A DNA stretch of 64,000 nucleotides from Anderseniella sp963700885 (GTDB taxonomy: Bacteria > Pseudomonadota > Alphaproteobacteria > Rhizobiales > Aestuariivirgaceae). Under the pieces are notes generated by a model that was not told where the DNA came from, ran no database searches, and saw nothing but the letters and a program-made list of their open reading frames with translations. Every line of letters starts with the position of its first letter. Position 1 is the stretch's first letter. The stretch is taken from assembly GCA_963700885.1 (NCBI GenBank), contig CAVOZJ010000016.1:248001-312000 (forward strand), read 5' to 3'. Both the position numbers and the translations under genes were made by a program. Below, piece after piece: positions 1-8,109 of this stretch.

Positions 1-267
1 AAACCGGGGCGCTCTGATGCTGCCATTGTTGAGCAACTACAAGCTCGCATTGAAGACCTGAAAAGCGAGGTTGAGTTCTACCGCGACGAGTTGAAGGATC
101 GCCGCCATACGACGCTTGCTCTCACCGATGTGATAGAGGCCTTTCGCTTAACAGCCGCTACCAATGCATCGAAGGCCCAAGAACGCTCAGAACGTCGATC
201 GCATGACATCCGTCCACATGGCGCGGGGGATAGCTGGCCGAGCGAGAATACATCTGATGCGGTATAA
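1..267 (+). CDS. C-terminal part of a coiled-coil hypothetical protein (5' end outside window)
   Basis: Reading frame 1 is open from the first base to a TAA at 265-267, giving 88 residues with no start codon inside the window that explains it. The visible part opens with a heptad-like, charged stretch (EQLQARIEDLKSEVEF) that should form a coiled coil. It continues through basic and Gln/Ala-rich sequence and ends in a low-complexity tail. The stop lies 8 bases before the ATG of the next gene, so the two are probably co-transcribed. Short coiled-coil tails of this kind are common in plasmid, phage and island DNA-binding proteins, but the N-terminal domain that would decide function is missing. 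I assign no function. An open frame across the whole stretch with a protein-like composition is the only coding evidence. Confidence 0.6.
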   Translation, partial: KPGRSDAAIVEQLQARIEDLKSEVEFYRDELKDRRHTTLALTDVIEAFRLTAATNASKAQERSERRSHDIRPHGAGDSWPSENTSDAV

Positions 268-275
268 TTTCATGC

Positions 276-635
276 ATGGGGGAATTCAGGAACGGAGAAC
301 TCAAGAACATTGGAGACCTGATCGGCCAGCGCACGATCGTTTTTCAAGGTGCTGATGCCTTCACAGAGAAAGGCTTCACCCAAGTTCCAAATGCCATCCT
401 GAGATCGAAGAAACTGTCTATGGGTGCCAAGCTCACTTATGCCGCGCTGCTCAGTTACGCTTGGTCGAACGACTTTTGCTTTCCCGGTCAGCAGCGCTTG
501 GCAGATGATATCGGTGTCACTCGCCAGACTGCCAACGAGTATATCGGAGAGTTGAAGAAGAAGGGCTTTGTGAATGTGAAGCGCAAGGGCCAGGGCCGTA
601 CCAACATCTATGAGTTGAAGGTGAGGAAGGGTTGA
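276..635 (+). CDS. Helix-turn-helix (HTH_36-like) protein of a mobile element
   Basis: A 119-residue protein. Residues about 45-110 read as a winged helix-turn-helix: a first helix (LSMGAKLTYAALLSYAW), the FPGQQRLADDIGVTRQTANEY segment as helix-turn-recognition helix, and a basic wing (GFVNVKRKGQGRTNIYELK). This arrangement is typical of the HTH_36 family, found in replication initiators and regulators of plasmids, phages and integrative elements. The N-terminal 35 residues are unassigned. ATG 276 is 8 bases after the preceding stop. Two related palindromes begin 23 bases downstream of the stop and are plausible binding sites. A role in replication or transcriptional control of the neighbouring element is inference; the fold call is fairly safe. 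Confidence 0.7.
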   Translation: MGEFRNGELKNIGDLIGQRTIVFQGADAFTEKGFTQVPNAILRSKKLSMGAKLTYAALLSYAWSNDFCFPGQQRLADDIGVTRQTANEYIGELKKKGFVNVKRKGQGRTNIYELKVRKG

Positions 636-642
636 TCTGCCT

Positions 643-976
643 CTGCAGCCAATATCCTGATGTCGGAATTCCCGACATCTAGATGTCAGCTATCACGACA
701 ACCAGCCGTCGGTTTTCCCGACACTAATAAGATACAGAAAAGAAGATTGAGATATTAAGATTCAGAAGGGTCAGTAAAGAAGGAAATTTGCGCGTGATTG
801 AACCGAACCTTCCAGGCCTGTCTGTTGGGGTTTTATGCAAATTGCCGAGATCAGCAAAGAAAGCGGCCGCGACTGCGAGGCATTGATTGGCTACAATGAC
901 ATGAGCATTCCGCCCACATTTGCGTGCCTAATGCGTGCCTAAGAATAAATGGTAAATTCTAAGTCTTTGAAAAGGC
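643..976. other. Non-coding end of the presumed integrated element
   Basis: About 330 bases between the HTH gene and tRNA-Gln without a convincing gene. It holds the two palindromes at 659-722 and an A-rich stretch (about 725-790). A direct repeat of TGCGTGCCTAA at 921-942 lies 35 bases before the tRNA CCA end. A 35-codon ATG frame at 835-942 exists but has no recognisable product and I do not call it. The position next to a tRNA 3' end suggests an attachment region. Confidence 0.4.
659..722. promoter_or_regulatory. Two related palindromes, GTCGG-N5-CCGAC
   Basis: GTCGG-AATTC-CCGAC lies at 662-676, extended to an 8-bp perfect arm (GATGTCGG...CCGACATC, 659-679). GTCGG-TTTTC-CCGAC lies at 708-722. 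The arms are identical between the two, and the 5-base spacers differ only in their first two bases. Centres are 46 bp apart. Two copies of one palindrome just downstream of an HTH protein look like operator or iteron sites. That they bind the 276-635 product is inference. Confidence 0.5.
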
Positions 977-1050
977 TGGCTGGGGAACCTGGATTCGAAC
1001 CAGGACTAACGGAGTCAGAGTCCGTGGGTCTACCGTTAACCTATTCCCCA
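977..1050 (-). tRNA. tRNA-Gln, anticodon CTG, with encoded CCA
   Basis: The reverse strand reads from 1050 as a complete 74-nt tRNA. The acceptor stem is TGGGGAA paired with TTCCCCA, with discriminator G and an encoded CCA (977-979). The anticodon arm is ACGGA-CTCTGAC-TCCGT with CTG at the anticodon. The T arm has the canonical GGTTCGAATCC. The acceptor start TGGGGAA is typical of glutamine tRNAs. The 3' end faces the presumed mobile element on the left, the usual orientation for an integrase attachment site in a tRNA gene. Confidence 0.95.
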
Positions 1051-1370
1051 CCGGTCAGCCATGCGAAGTGTGTGAGTGGCTTAGCCAATTCGCACGGCGA
1101 GTGTCAAGCCTTGCCGTTGGACGCCCGTGCGTTTGTGTCGCCTGCCAACCGGATCGTGCCGTCTGGCAGTTCCGGCAACATCATTTGAAACCAGATTGAC
1201 TCACCTGGCTGGATCAGGATGCTTCTGCTCGATGAACCAGGGCAACATCAGCCGTTCATGCCGAACGGCTGATGCTCTAGCCGCGGGGCAGCTTTTGCGG
1301 CAGGGAGTTCAGCCGGTATCGCCAGCCTTGGGTGCTGGCTGGGCCTGCGCCGGCGCCATCGCGGCCGCCG
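1051..1370. other. Intergenic region between tRNA-Gln and herA
   Basis: About 320 bases without a supported gene. The promoter of tRNA-Gln should lie in its left part, because the tRNA reads leftward. The only structure I see is the perfect stem-loop at 1246-1274. The right part is GC-rich and leads into the Pro/Ala-rich C-terminus of the herA-like gene. Confidence 0.4.
1246..1274. other. Perfect 11-bp stem-loop
   Basis: CATCAGCCGTT (1246-1256) pairs perfectly with AACGGCTGATG (1264-1274) around a 7-base loop. Neither side is followed by a T run, so it is not a typical intrinsic terminator. It lies about 100 bases beyond the stop of the minus-strand herA-like gene and could stabilise the 3' end of its transcript. 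Confidence 0.4.
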
Positions 1371-3388
1371 TTACGGCTTCCAGGCGATCAGGTCGAGAGG
1401 CTTCTTGAGCAGCGAGGAGGAGGTGCCGGCCTATGGTTGCGGCGCGGCAGCCGGCGCTGCGGCGCCGGTTGGGGAGCGGCCTGTGGCCGGGCGCCATCGG
1501 CGGTTGCTGCCGCGGTGCGGTCGCTGCGGCGGGCATGGACTGTGGCATTTGCTGTGCATGGGCTGTGGCATGGCCTGCGGTACGGCACCGGCTGCGGCGC
1601 GATCTCGGTTGGGCCTGGGGCGTGCAGGGCGGCACGACGGCCGTTGTGCCCACGGCCGGCTCCAGGTGCAGGCCCGCATGGTCCCGGCCCGTGTCCGCGT
1701 AGTCGACTTGCGTAGGACTGCATGCGCCAGCGTGCGACGATGGCGTCGAGGAAGCCATCTTCGGCACATCGATCGCCCAGTTGCGGGTAAACGACGCCGT
1801 GGAGCTCTTTGGCAGCGCATGCCGAGGCAGCAGGTCGAACTTGATACGGGTCGGCAGTGACACACCTTCACCGAAGGTCACTGCTTCGCCGGTGCCCATC
1901 GTCGGCATGAACTCCAGCAGCGAAGCAGCCGCATCCGAGATGCCGGCGCGCAGGATGTCCTGGTCGCGTTCGTTGGTCAGGCGCATCGAGAATACCGTGT
2001 TGCACTGCGACAGGATGGTCGGATCCAGTTCGGCAGGACGCTGCGAGATGATGGCCAGCGAAACACCGTACTTGCGGCCTTCCTTGGCAATGCGCGAGAT
2101 CGCGCGTTTGGTGGGTTCGAAACCGGTGGTCTTGTCGTCGGTACATAGCGGTGAGCTTCTTCGCACACGAAGGTAATCGGTACGCGCCCCTGGCTCCACA
2201 GCCCGAAGTCGAACGCCATGCGCGCCAGTACGGAGACGCAGACATTGATCACTTCGGACGGCAGGCCGCCCAGTTCGAGAACGGTGATCGGCTTGTCGTT
2301 GACCGGTATGCGGAAAATGCGCCCGACCACTTCCGCCATGTTGTCGGATATGGTCATGTGACCGAACATGAAGAGTAGCGCGGGTCGCGGGTGATTGTTT
2401 CCAGGCGCGCCTTGAGACGCTTGAACGGCGCCAGTTCGCCCTTCAGGTCAAGCTTGCCGAGGTGTTCCTCGATCAGGCCCATCAGGTCCGAAGACCGGTA
2501 GGGCACCGGCGTGTCTACGCCGATTTATGCGACGTTTCGCACGATCCTTGGAGCGCAGCGTCGGCTGGTACCTTGTCGCGTCGCGTACTGCGGCATAGCG
2601 GTGTTTCGCCATCGGGATCAGTTCGCGCAGGATTTCGACGTCCTGTTCGCGGTTGGGCTGGTTGCCGATGATGATTTCGACGACTCTCCTCGAAGTTGAG
2701 CAGCCAGAACGGCAACGACATGTTCTGCGGCTGAATCATCTCGGCATATTCCTTGAACGAGGATGGCGTATTCCCGGTGCACGTCGAGCAGCAGGATGTG
2801 GGCTTTCGGGTTTTTCTCCAGGATGCGGCGCAGGATCAGCGCCACCGCGCACGACTTGCCGGTGCCGGTGGTGCCCAGGACCGCAAAGTGTTTGCCAAGC
2901 AGTTCGTCAATCTTGACCATCGCGGGGATCGTGATGTCCTGCTGGATATGGCCGATGCGGATCGAGGTGTCTTCATCGCTGGCATAAGCCATGGACAGTT
3001 CGGCCTGGGATGCCCGTGACACGACGTTGCCCAGCCCCGGATAGGATGATACCCCCCTGCGGAAACTCTTCGGATTGCCGAGGTCGTCCTTCGGTAGTTC
3101 ACCGATGAACTCCACCTCGACAATGCGCATTTCCTGCAACTGGTTGTCGAGTGACGGAGTGGGAGAACTCAGTGCCGACACCAGTGCCAGCGTGACGGTT
3201 GCGTCAGTGTCGACTTTCAACAATGTGCCGATTTCCGGCGAGCCTTCATTGCTCGCGGAAAACGCGTCTTCGGCATCCAGCAATATGATCGCATGAGCCC
3301 CTGTGACCGCTACGATCCGGCCGATGCGTTCACTGGCCATGTTCATCGGCCCGCGTGAAGTGGTTGCAGCGATATGTTGCGTGGTCAT
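1371..3388 (-). pseudogene. herA: HerA-like ATPase (DUF87 helicase/translocase), broken by multiple frame changes
   Basis: The N-terminal part from ATG 3388 is intact and shows the HerA barrel region followed by Walker A (GTTGTGKS, residues 172-179) and the LLLDVHREYA strand. After that the protein can be followed only by switching frames: PQNMSLPFWLLNFEE, then LMGLIEEHLGKLDLKGEL, then FVCEEAHRYVP (Walker B-like), then GVSLAIISQRPAELDP, then VTFGEGVSLPTRIKF. It ends in a Pro/Ala-rich tail and LLKKPLDLIAWKP with stop at 1371. Frame changes fall near 2764, 2685, 2521, 2372, 2142, 1768 and at least once more below 1710. Each looks like a single-base gain or loss while the amino acids stay well conserved. 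HerA proteins are hexameric DNA translocases. The gene is either very recently inactivated or, more likely, sits in low-quality sequence. Confidence 0.8.
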
Positions 3389-3400
3389 TTGATCTGCCTT

Positions 3401-4273
3401 CTAATGCGCCGGTTTTGCCGGCAAACCTGTTTCGCCGTGAGTGGGTCCGGCTGTCTCTGTGGGAATGACAAAACGGGCACAGGTGCCGATGTTCTGCTGG
3501 CTTTCCAGCGTAAACTTGCCGTTGTGGGATTTGATCAGGGCGACGGATATGGGTAGTCCCAGCCCGGTTCCCTCATTGCTTTCAGCCAGGCCATTGCGGG
3601 CCTGGCCGAAGGGCTGCGTGGCCGTTTGCAATTCGCTCTGGCTCATGCCGCGGCCCGTGTCGGTAATCGTAAAGCTCAAATACCCGGTGTCGTCGGCGGC
3701 GACTTCAATGGCGACGCTGCCGTCTTCGTCGGTAAATTTCACCGCATTGCTCAACAGGTTCAGTAAAACCTGCTTGAGCCGCAAGGGGTCTGCCTTGATT
3801 GGCGGAAGGTCTTCAGCGATGTTACAGGTAACCGCAACGCCTTTTGCCGCCGCGCGCATTTCAATGAAATGAACGCTGCTCTCCACCATTGGCCTTACGT
3901 CCATCAGCTGCAAGTCCACGGTAAGTGCGCCGGCCTGTATCTTGGAAACGTCAAGAATTTCGTTGATCAGCTGCAATAGATGCTGGGCAGCTTCATTGAT
4001 ATAGGACGAATATTGCTCGGTCTGGGTATCCGGCAGGTCCTTGCGAGATTGCAACATGTCTGAAAACCCGATTATGGCATTCAGGGGAGTGCGCAATTCA
4101 TGGCTCATGGATGCGATGAATTCGGACTTTGCCTTGGATGCAAGCTCTGCCTCAACGCGAGCAGTGTTAACTGCCAGCGCCGAGCGTTCCTGGGTTACCG
4201 ACGTGCGGATTTGTTCGGAGAAATCTCCAATCAGTGATCCTGCCGGAAACCAGCTTTTTCCATAGCTATTCAT
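3401..4273 (-). CDS. Soluble sensor histidine kinase (HisKA + HATPase_c)
   Basis: A 290-residue kinase with no membrane segment or obvious sensor domain. A short N-terminal helix region (1-45) leads into the dimerisation domain with the phosphoacceptor in SHELRTPLNA (His58). The ATP-binding domain follows with the N box NLLSNAVKF, the G1 box DTGRGM and the G2 box GTGLGL. The H-box context (KSEFIASMSHELRTPLNAII) is the alphaproteobacterial PleC/DivJ/PdhS-like type, but too little N-terminal sequence is present to assign it to one of these. The C-terminal 20 residues are probably disordered. No response regulator lies beside it, so it is an orphan. It lies 12 bases upstream of the herA-like gene on the same strand and is divergent from ppx, with a shared upstream region at 4274-4420. 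Confidence 0.88.
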   Translation of the reverse strand: MNSYGKSWFPAGSLIGDFSEQIRTSVTQERSALAVNTARVEAELASKAKSEFIASMSHELRTPLNAIIGFSDMLQSRKDLPDTQTEQYSSYINEAAQHLLQLINEILDVSKIQAGALTVDLQLMDVRPMVESSVHFIEMRAAAKGVAVTCNIAEDLPPIKADPLRLKQVLLNLLSNAVKFTDEDGSVAIEVAADDTGYLSFTITDTGRGMSQSELQTATQPFGQARNGLAESNEGTGLGLPISVALIKSHNGKFTLESQQNIGTCARFVIPTETAGPTHGETGLPAKPAH

Positions 4274-4420
4274 TCATGTATCCCTTGCGGCCCCAACATA
4301 CCGATCAAGGTCTAATCAGGCGTTAATGAAATCGCACTCAATGTAGAGACAAAGAATCAGTTCGCTTTACCTTGCCAACAAAGCTGCTACACTGGGCGCA
4401 ACGAAACGAATTTAGGCAGG

Positions 4421-5650
4421 TTGCCTTATCGTTGCCCCCTGGAATGGCTGGTACTGCCGGGCCAGGTGCGGGCGGCGGGTAATCTGACGGGTGGAATTTT
4501 GGGCGCTGACGGCAAAACCGGCGCGAATCCGGCCAGACCACGCCGGCGCCATGGGTGGCACTTGCGTCGCCCGCCTCGTCTTTATGACGAAGCTGTTGAG
4601 CCTGAGAGCATTGTGGTTCCCGGCGCGGCTGCACCCGTGAAGACGAACGCCAGGTTCCGCAGAACTCCAGGAGAAACAATTTACGGTGCGCTTGATCTGG
4701 GCACCAACAATTGCCGCCTGTTGCTGGCACGTCCTGCAGAAACCGGTTTTGAAGTGGTTGATGCCTTTTCGCGCATCGTCAGGCTGGGTGAGGGCGTATC
4801 TCAGACCGGCGAGATCTCCCAGGACGCGATAGAGCGCACAATCAGGGCGCTCCGGGTTTGCTCAAACAAGTTGAAATGGTGGAATGTCGGGCGTTTCCGT
4901 CTGATTGCCACCGAAGCCTGCCGCATGGCGGTCAATGGCGAAGAGTTTATTGAACTGACCCGCGCTGAGCTAGGCCTGGACCTTGAAGTTATTGATCGCG
5001 AGACCGAGGCGCGCCTTGCGGCTGCCGGCGCATCGCCGCTGATCTGCGGCAAGGCAAAGACGGTCGTGGTGTTTGATATCGGTGGCGGGTCCACTGAAAT
5101 CTTGTGGCTCAATGTCGCCGAGGGCCGCTACAGGATCAGTGACTGGACATCCATTCCCGCCGGTGTCGTCACTGTTGCGGAAAAGTTTGGTGGCAGACAG
5201 GTAAGTTCCGAAAGCTTTGCCGCCATGCGCGCTCACGTGGCAGAGCTTGTACAACCGTTTGCCCGCCGGTTGCGCAACGGGTCTGAAAACAATCCGGTTC
5301 CCGACCACCTGCTGGGCACCTCTGGAACCGTCACGACAGTTTGCGGCATCCACATGAACCTGCGCCGGTATGATCGCGCCAGGGTTGATGGGGCCTGGAT
5401 ACTGGGAGCCGAGGTTGGCGCTGTCACGAATGGCCTGCTGGCCATGACCTATGAGCAGCGGGCCTCTTCGCCATGTGTCGGGACGGAGCGGGCAGACCTG
5501 GTTCTGGCGGGTTGCGCCATACTGGAAGAAATTCGAAGCGTCTGGCCAGCAGACCGTATCCGTGTTGCCGATAGAGGACTCCGCGAAGGCATTTTGACTT
5601 CACTGATGAACGAGGACGGAAACTATGCCCGGCCCACGCAGACCGAGTAG
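4421..5650 (+). CDS. ppx: Exopolyphosphatase / Ppx-GppA phosphatase
   Basis: Hydrolyses terminal phosphates of polyphosphate or pppGpp. The ASKHA-type phosphate-1 motif is YGALDLGTNNCRLLL (about residues 87-101) and the second is VVFDIGGGSTEI. GTSGTVTT and the C-terminal DRGLREGIL complete the family signature. The 86 residues before the domain are Arg/Pro-rich and may be a natural extension, or the true start may be a later non-ATG codon; ATG 4421 is the first ATG in frame. The C-terminal HD-type domain of long Ppx enzymes is absent, so this is the short rhizobial form. Its last 26 bases overlap rlmE, a pairing common in alphaproteobacteria that suggests co-translation. Confidence 0.88.
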   Translation: MPYRCPLEWLVLPGQVRAAGNLTGGILGADGKTGANPARPRRRHGWHLRRPPRLYDEAVEPESIVVPGAAAPVKTNARFRRTPGETIYGALDLGTNNCRLLLARPAETGFEVVDAFSRIVRLGEGVSQTGEISQDAIERTIRALRVCSNKLKWWNVGRFRLIATEACRMAVNGEEFIELTRAELGLDLEVIDRETEARLAAAGASPLICGKAKTVVVFDIGGGSTEILWLNVAEGRYRISDWTSIPAGVVTVAEKFGGRQVSSESFAAMRAHVAELVQPFARRLRNGSENNPVPDHLLGTSGTVTTVCGIHMNLRRYDRARVDGAWILGAEVGAVTNGLLAMTYEQRASSPCVGTERADLVLAGCAILEEIRSVWPADRIRVADRGLREGILTSLMNEDGNYARPTQTE

Positions 5651-6359
5651 CAAGAAACCGCGCTCTGGCGGAACTTCCGGTCGAAACCCGACCAGGACGG
5701 CGCAGAAGGTCAAGACCGCGCGGGGCCGTCGGCTGTCTTCAACCCGCTGGCTTGAACGGCAGTTGAACGATCCGTATGTAACGCGCGCCAGGCTGGAAGG
5801 GTATCGGTCGCGCTCGGCGTTCAAACTTGCCGAGATCGACGATGAGTTCAGATTTCTTAAACCCGGAGGCCGCATTGTAGACCTTGGCGCTGCGCCGGGC
5901 GGCTGGTCGCAAATTGCCGCGCGCAGGACAAATGCCGATTCAGGCGATGGCAAGGTCGTCGCCATCGACATCCACACAATTGAGCCAATTGCCGGTGTTA
6001 CCATCTTCAAGCAGGACTTTCTGGAAGATGGCGCTGCTGAAGCATTGATAAATGCGCTGGGCGGGGACAGGGCCGACGCTGTTGTTTCCGACATGGCGGC
6101 CCACGCCACCGGCCATCGCCAAACCGATCATTTCAAGATTATGGCACTGGCTGAAGCAGGCCTGGTGTTTGCCCGCCAGGTGTTGAAACCCGGAGGCGTT
6201 TATGTGTGCAAGGTGCTGCGTGGCGGAGCCGAGGGCGAACTGCTTGCCACTTTGAAGCGCGAATTCACAAATGTCCGTCATTTCAAACCGGAATCCAGCC
6301 GCGAAGATTCCGCAGAACTGTTCCTTGTGGCGGCCGGCTTTCGCAAGGCAGGGACATAA
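5625..6359 (+). CDS. rlmE: 23S rRNA 2'-O-ribose methyltransferase RlmE (FtsJ)
   Basis: Methylates U2552 of 23S rRNA late in 50S assembly. The 244-residue protein has a basic, Ser/Arg-rich N-terminal tail (1-40) longer than in E. coli, as is usual in rhizobia. It then has RSAFKLAEID with the first catalytic Lys, the SAM-binding LGAAPGGWSQ, VVSDMAAHATG with the catalytic Asp, VCKVLRGG with the second Lys, and a C-terminal KPESSREDSAE with the catalytic Glu. Thus the K-D-K-E tetrad is complete. The start ATG 5625 lies within the 3' end of ppx and has a GAGGA-like site about 9 bases upstream. Confidence 0.95.
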   Translation: MPGPRRPSSKKPRSGGTSGRNPTRTAQKVKTARGRRLSSTRWLERQLNDPYVTRARLEGYRSRSAFKLAEIDDEFRFLKPGGRIVDLGAAPGGWSQIAARRTNADSGDGKVVAIDIHTIEPIAGVTIFKQDFLEDGAAEALINALGGDRADAVVSDMAAHATGHRQTDHFKIMALAEAGLVFARQVLKPGGVYVCKVLRGGAEGELLATLKREFTNVRHFKPESSREDSAELFLVAAGFRKAGT

Positions 6360-6426
6360 AGCCGGCGTCCCGGTGAAATTGGCTGGATCTGGCGAGAGCA
6401 GGGTTAAGTTGACATTTGCCAACATG

Positions 6427-6441
6427 CCACACCCGGTGTGG
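6427..6441. promoter_or_regulatory. Palindrome CCACACC-C-GGTGTGG upstream of guaB
   Basis: A perfect 7-bp inverted repeat with a one-base centre lies 172 bases before the guaB start, in the rlmE-guaB gap. A TTGACA at 6409-6414 precedes it but I see no matching -10 at the usual distance. It could be an operator for guaB; no factor is known to me for this sequence. Confidence 0.3.
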
Positions 6442-6612
6442 ATAACTGCCGCTTGCCGCGCCCTTCAACTGGGTGTTACAGACAGTCGTCAATCTGGTTG
6501 CGAGTCGCGCTCGGGTTCAGGTCCTGCATCTTGCAACCTTCCGTGGGTCAACATTCGGTCCCTCAAGCCCGTAAGGTTGCTCTGACACTCTTGAAGTGCG
6601 AAAGGATTGGCA

Positions 6613-8091
6613 ATGGCCGCCAGACTGCGTTCCGACTCGATCCCCGAATATCTGACCTTTGACGACGTGCTGCTGAAACCGGCAGCGTCTGCGGTGATGC
6701 CTGCCGATGTGCAGATACGCACCAGGCTTACCCGCGACATCGAGTTGTCATTGCCGATACTGTCGGCTGCCATGGACACGGTAACCGAAGGGCGCCTGGC
6801 TATAGCTATGGCCCAGGCCGGTGGTCTTGGCGTTATCCATCGAAACATGGATCCGGAACTTCAGGCCAATGAAGTCCGCCAGGTCAAGAAGTTTGAAAGT
6901 GGCATGGTGGTCAATCCGATTACTATCCATCCGGAGGCCACGTTGGGTGATTTGCTGGAACTCAAGGCTCATCGCAGGATTTCCGGTATTCCCGTCGTGG
7001 ATGACAGTGGCAAACTGGTCGGAATTGTCACCAACCGCGATGTTCGCTTCGAAGATGACCTGAACCGCAAGATTGGCGATCTGATGACCCGTGAGCTTGT
7101 CACGGTCCGGGAGGGTATTGACAAGGAACAGGCCCGCAGGCTGCTGCACAGGCACAGGATTGAAAAACTGATTGTCGTGGATGACGATTTTCACTGTACC
7201 GGGCTGATTACCGTCACCGACATGGACAAGGCGGCACTCCATCCCAACGCCGTCAAGGATGAGCAGGGACGTCTGCGTGTCGCTGCTGCCACCGGAACCG
7301 GCGATGGCAACTACGCCCGTGCTGAAATGCTGATTGATGCCGAAGTTGATCTGGTTGTGGTCGATACCGCTCACGGTCATTCGCAGTTCGTTCTTGATCA
7401 GGTCCGTCGCATCAAGAAGCTGTCCAACAAGGTGCAGGTTATTGGTGGCAATGTTGCAACGGCTGATGCAACCCGTGCATTGATCGATGCTGGTGCTGAT
7501 GCCGTAAAGGTTGGCATTGGACCAGGCTCCATCTGTACAACGCGTGTTGTCGCAGGTGTAGGAGTGCCGCAGCTCACGGCAATCATGGACTGTGCAGAAG
7601 GCGCCAGGGAAACCGGGGTTCCGGTCATTGCCGATGGTGGCATCAAGTATTCCGGCGATCTTGCCAAGGCACTTGCAGCAGGGGCCTCGTGCGCCATGAT
7701 CGGCAATCTGCTGGCGGGAACAGATGAAAGCCCTGGCGAGGTGTACTTGTACGAGGGCCGGTCGTACAAATCCTATCGTGGCATGGGCTCTGTAGGCGCT
7801 ATGGCCCGCGGGTCTGCCGACCGTTACTTCCAGCAGGAAGTGAAAGACCAGCTCCAGCTTGTGCCGGAAGGGATTGAAGGCCAGGTTCCCTACAAGGGTC
7901 CGGTCGGCGCCGTGCTGCACCAGCTGGCCGGTGGGCTTCGCGCTGCAATGGGCTATACCGGGTCAGCAACCATTCAGGATCTGCAAACCCGTGCAGAATT
8001 CCTGCGGATTTCCGGCGCTGGACTTCGCGAGAGCCACGTTCATGATGTGCAGATCACCCGGGAATTGCCCAACTATCAACGCCAGGGTTAA
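6613..8091 (+). CDS. guaB: Inosine-5'-monophosphate dehydrogenase
   Basis: Oxidises IMP to XMP with NAD+, the first committed step to GMP. The 492-residue protein begins with the family-typical LTFDDVLLKPA. A CBS pair (about residues 97-213) is inserted in the barrel. The catalytic loop is GIGPGSICTTR with Cys308. IADGGIKYSGD and the flap RGMGSVGAM with GLRAAMGYTG at the end complete the active site. ATG 6613 is preferred over a TTG six bases earlier because AAGGA ends 6 bases before it. It heads a guaB-MAPEG-rsmB cluster, with guaA further on in the same direction; this order is common in Rhizobiales and places both GMP-specific enzymes together. Confidence 0.97.
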   Translation: MAARLRSDSIPEYLTFDDVLLKPAASAVMPADVQIRTRLTRDIELSLPILSAAMDTVTEGRLAIAMAQAGGLGVIHRNMDPELQANEVRQVKKFESGMVVNPITIHPEATLGDLLELKAHRRISGIPVVDDSGKLVGIVTNRDVRFEDDLNRKIGDLMTRELVTVREGIDKEQARRLLHRHRIEKLIVVDDDFHCTGLITVTDMDKAALHPNAVKDEQGRLRVAAATGTGDGNYARAEMLIDAEVDLVVVDTAHGHSQFVLDQVRRIKKLSNKVQVIGGNVATADATRALIDAGADAVKVGIGPGSICTTRVVAGVGVPQLTAIMDCAEGARETGVPVIADGGIKYSGDLAKALAAGASCAMIGNLLAGTDESPGEVYLYEGRSYKSYRGMGSVGAMARGSADRYFQQEVKDQLQLVPEGIEGQVPYKGPVGAVLHQLAGGLRAAMGYTGSATIQDLQTRAEFLRISGAGLRESHVHDVQITRELPNYQRQG

Positions 8092-8109
8092 CAGCGGAAC
8101 GCGGGAATC

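Noticed and set aside
835..942. 35-codon ATG frame before tRNA-Gln
   Set aside because: Short, no ribosome site, no recognisable motif, and it ends in a direct repeat; chance is sufficient.
1332..1860. Several plus-strand open frames rich in Arg, Ala and Gly
   Set aside because: They are shadows of the GC-rich, Pro/Ala-rich 3' part of the herA-like gene.
6409..6446. TTGACA and GATAAC upstream of guaB as a promoter
   Set aside because: They are 26 bases apart, outside the workable range.
6748..7920. Long open frame (390 codons) on the minus strand opposite guaB
   Set aside because: It lies wholly inside guaB, has no recognisable domain and follows the codon pattern of the opposite strand.
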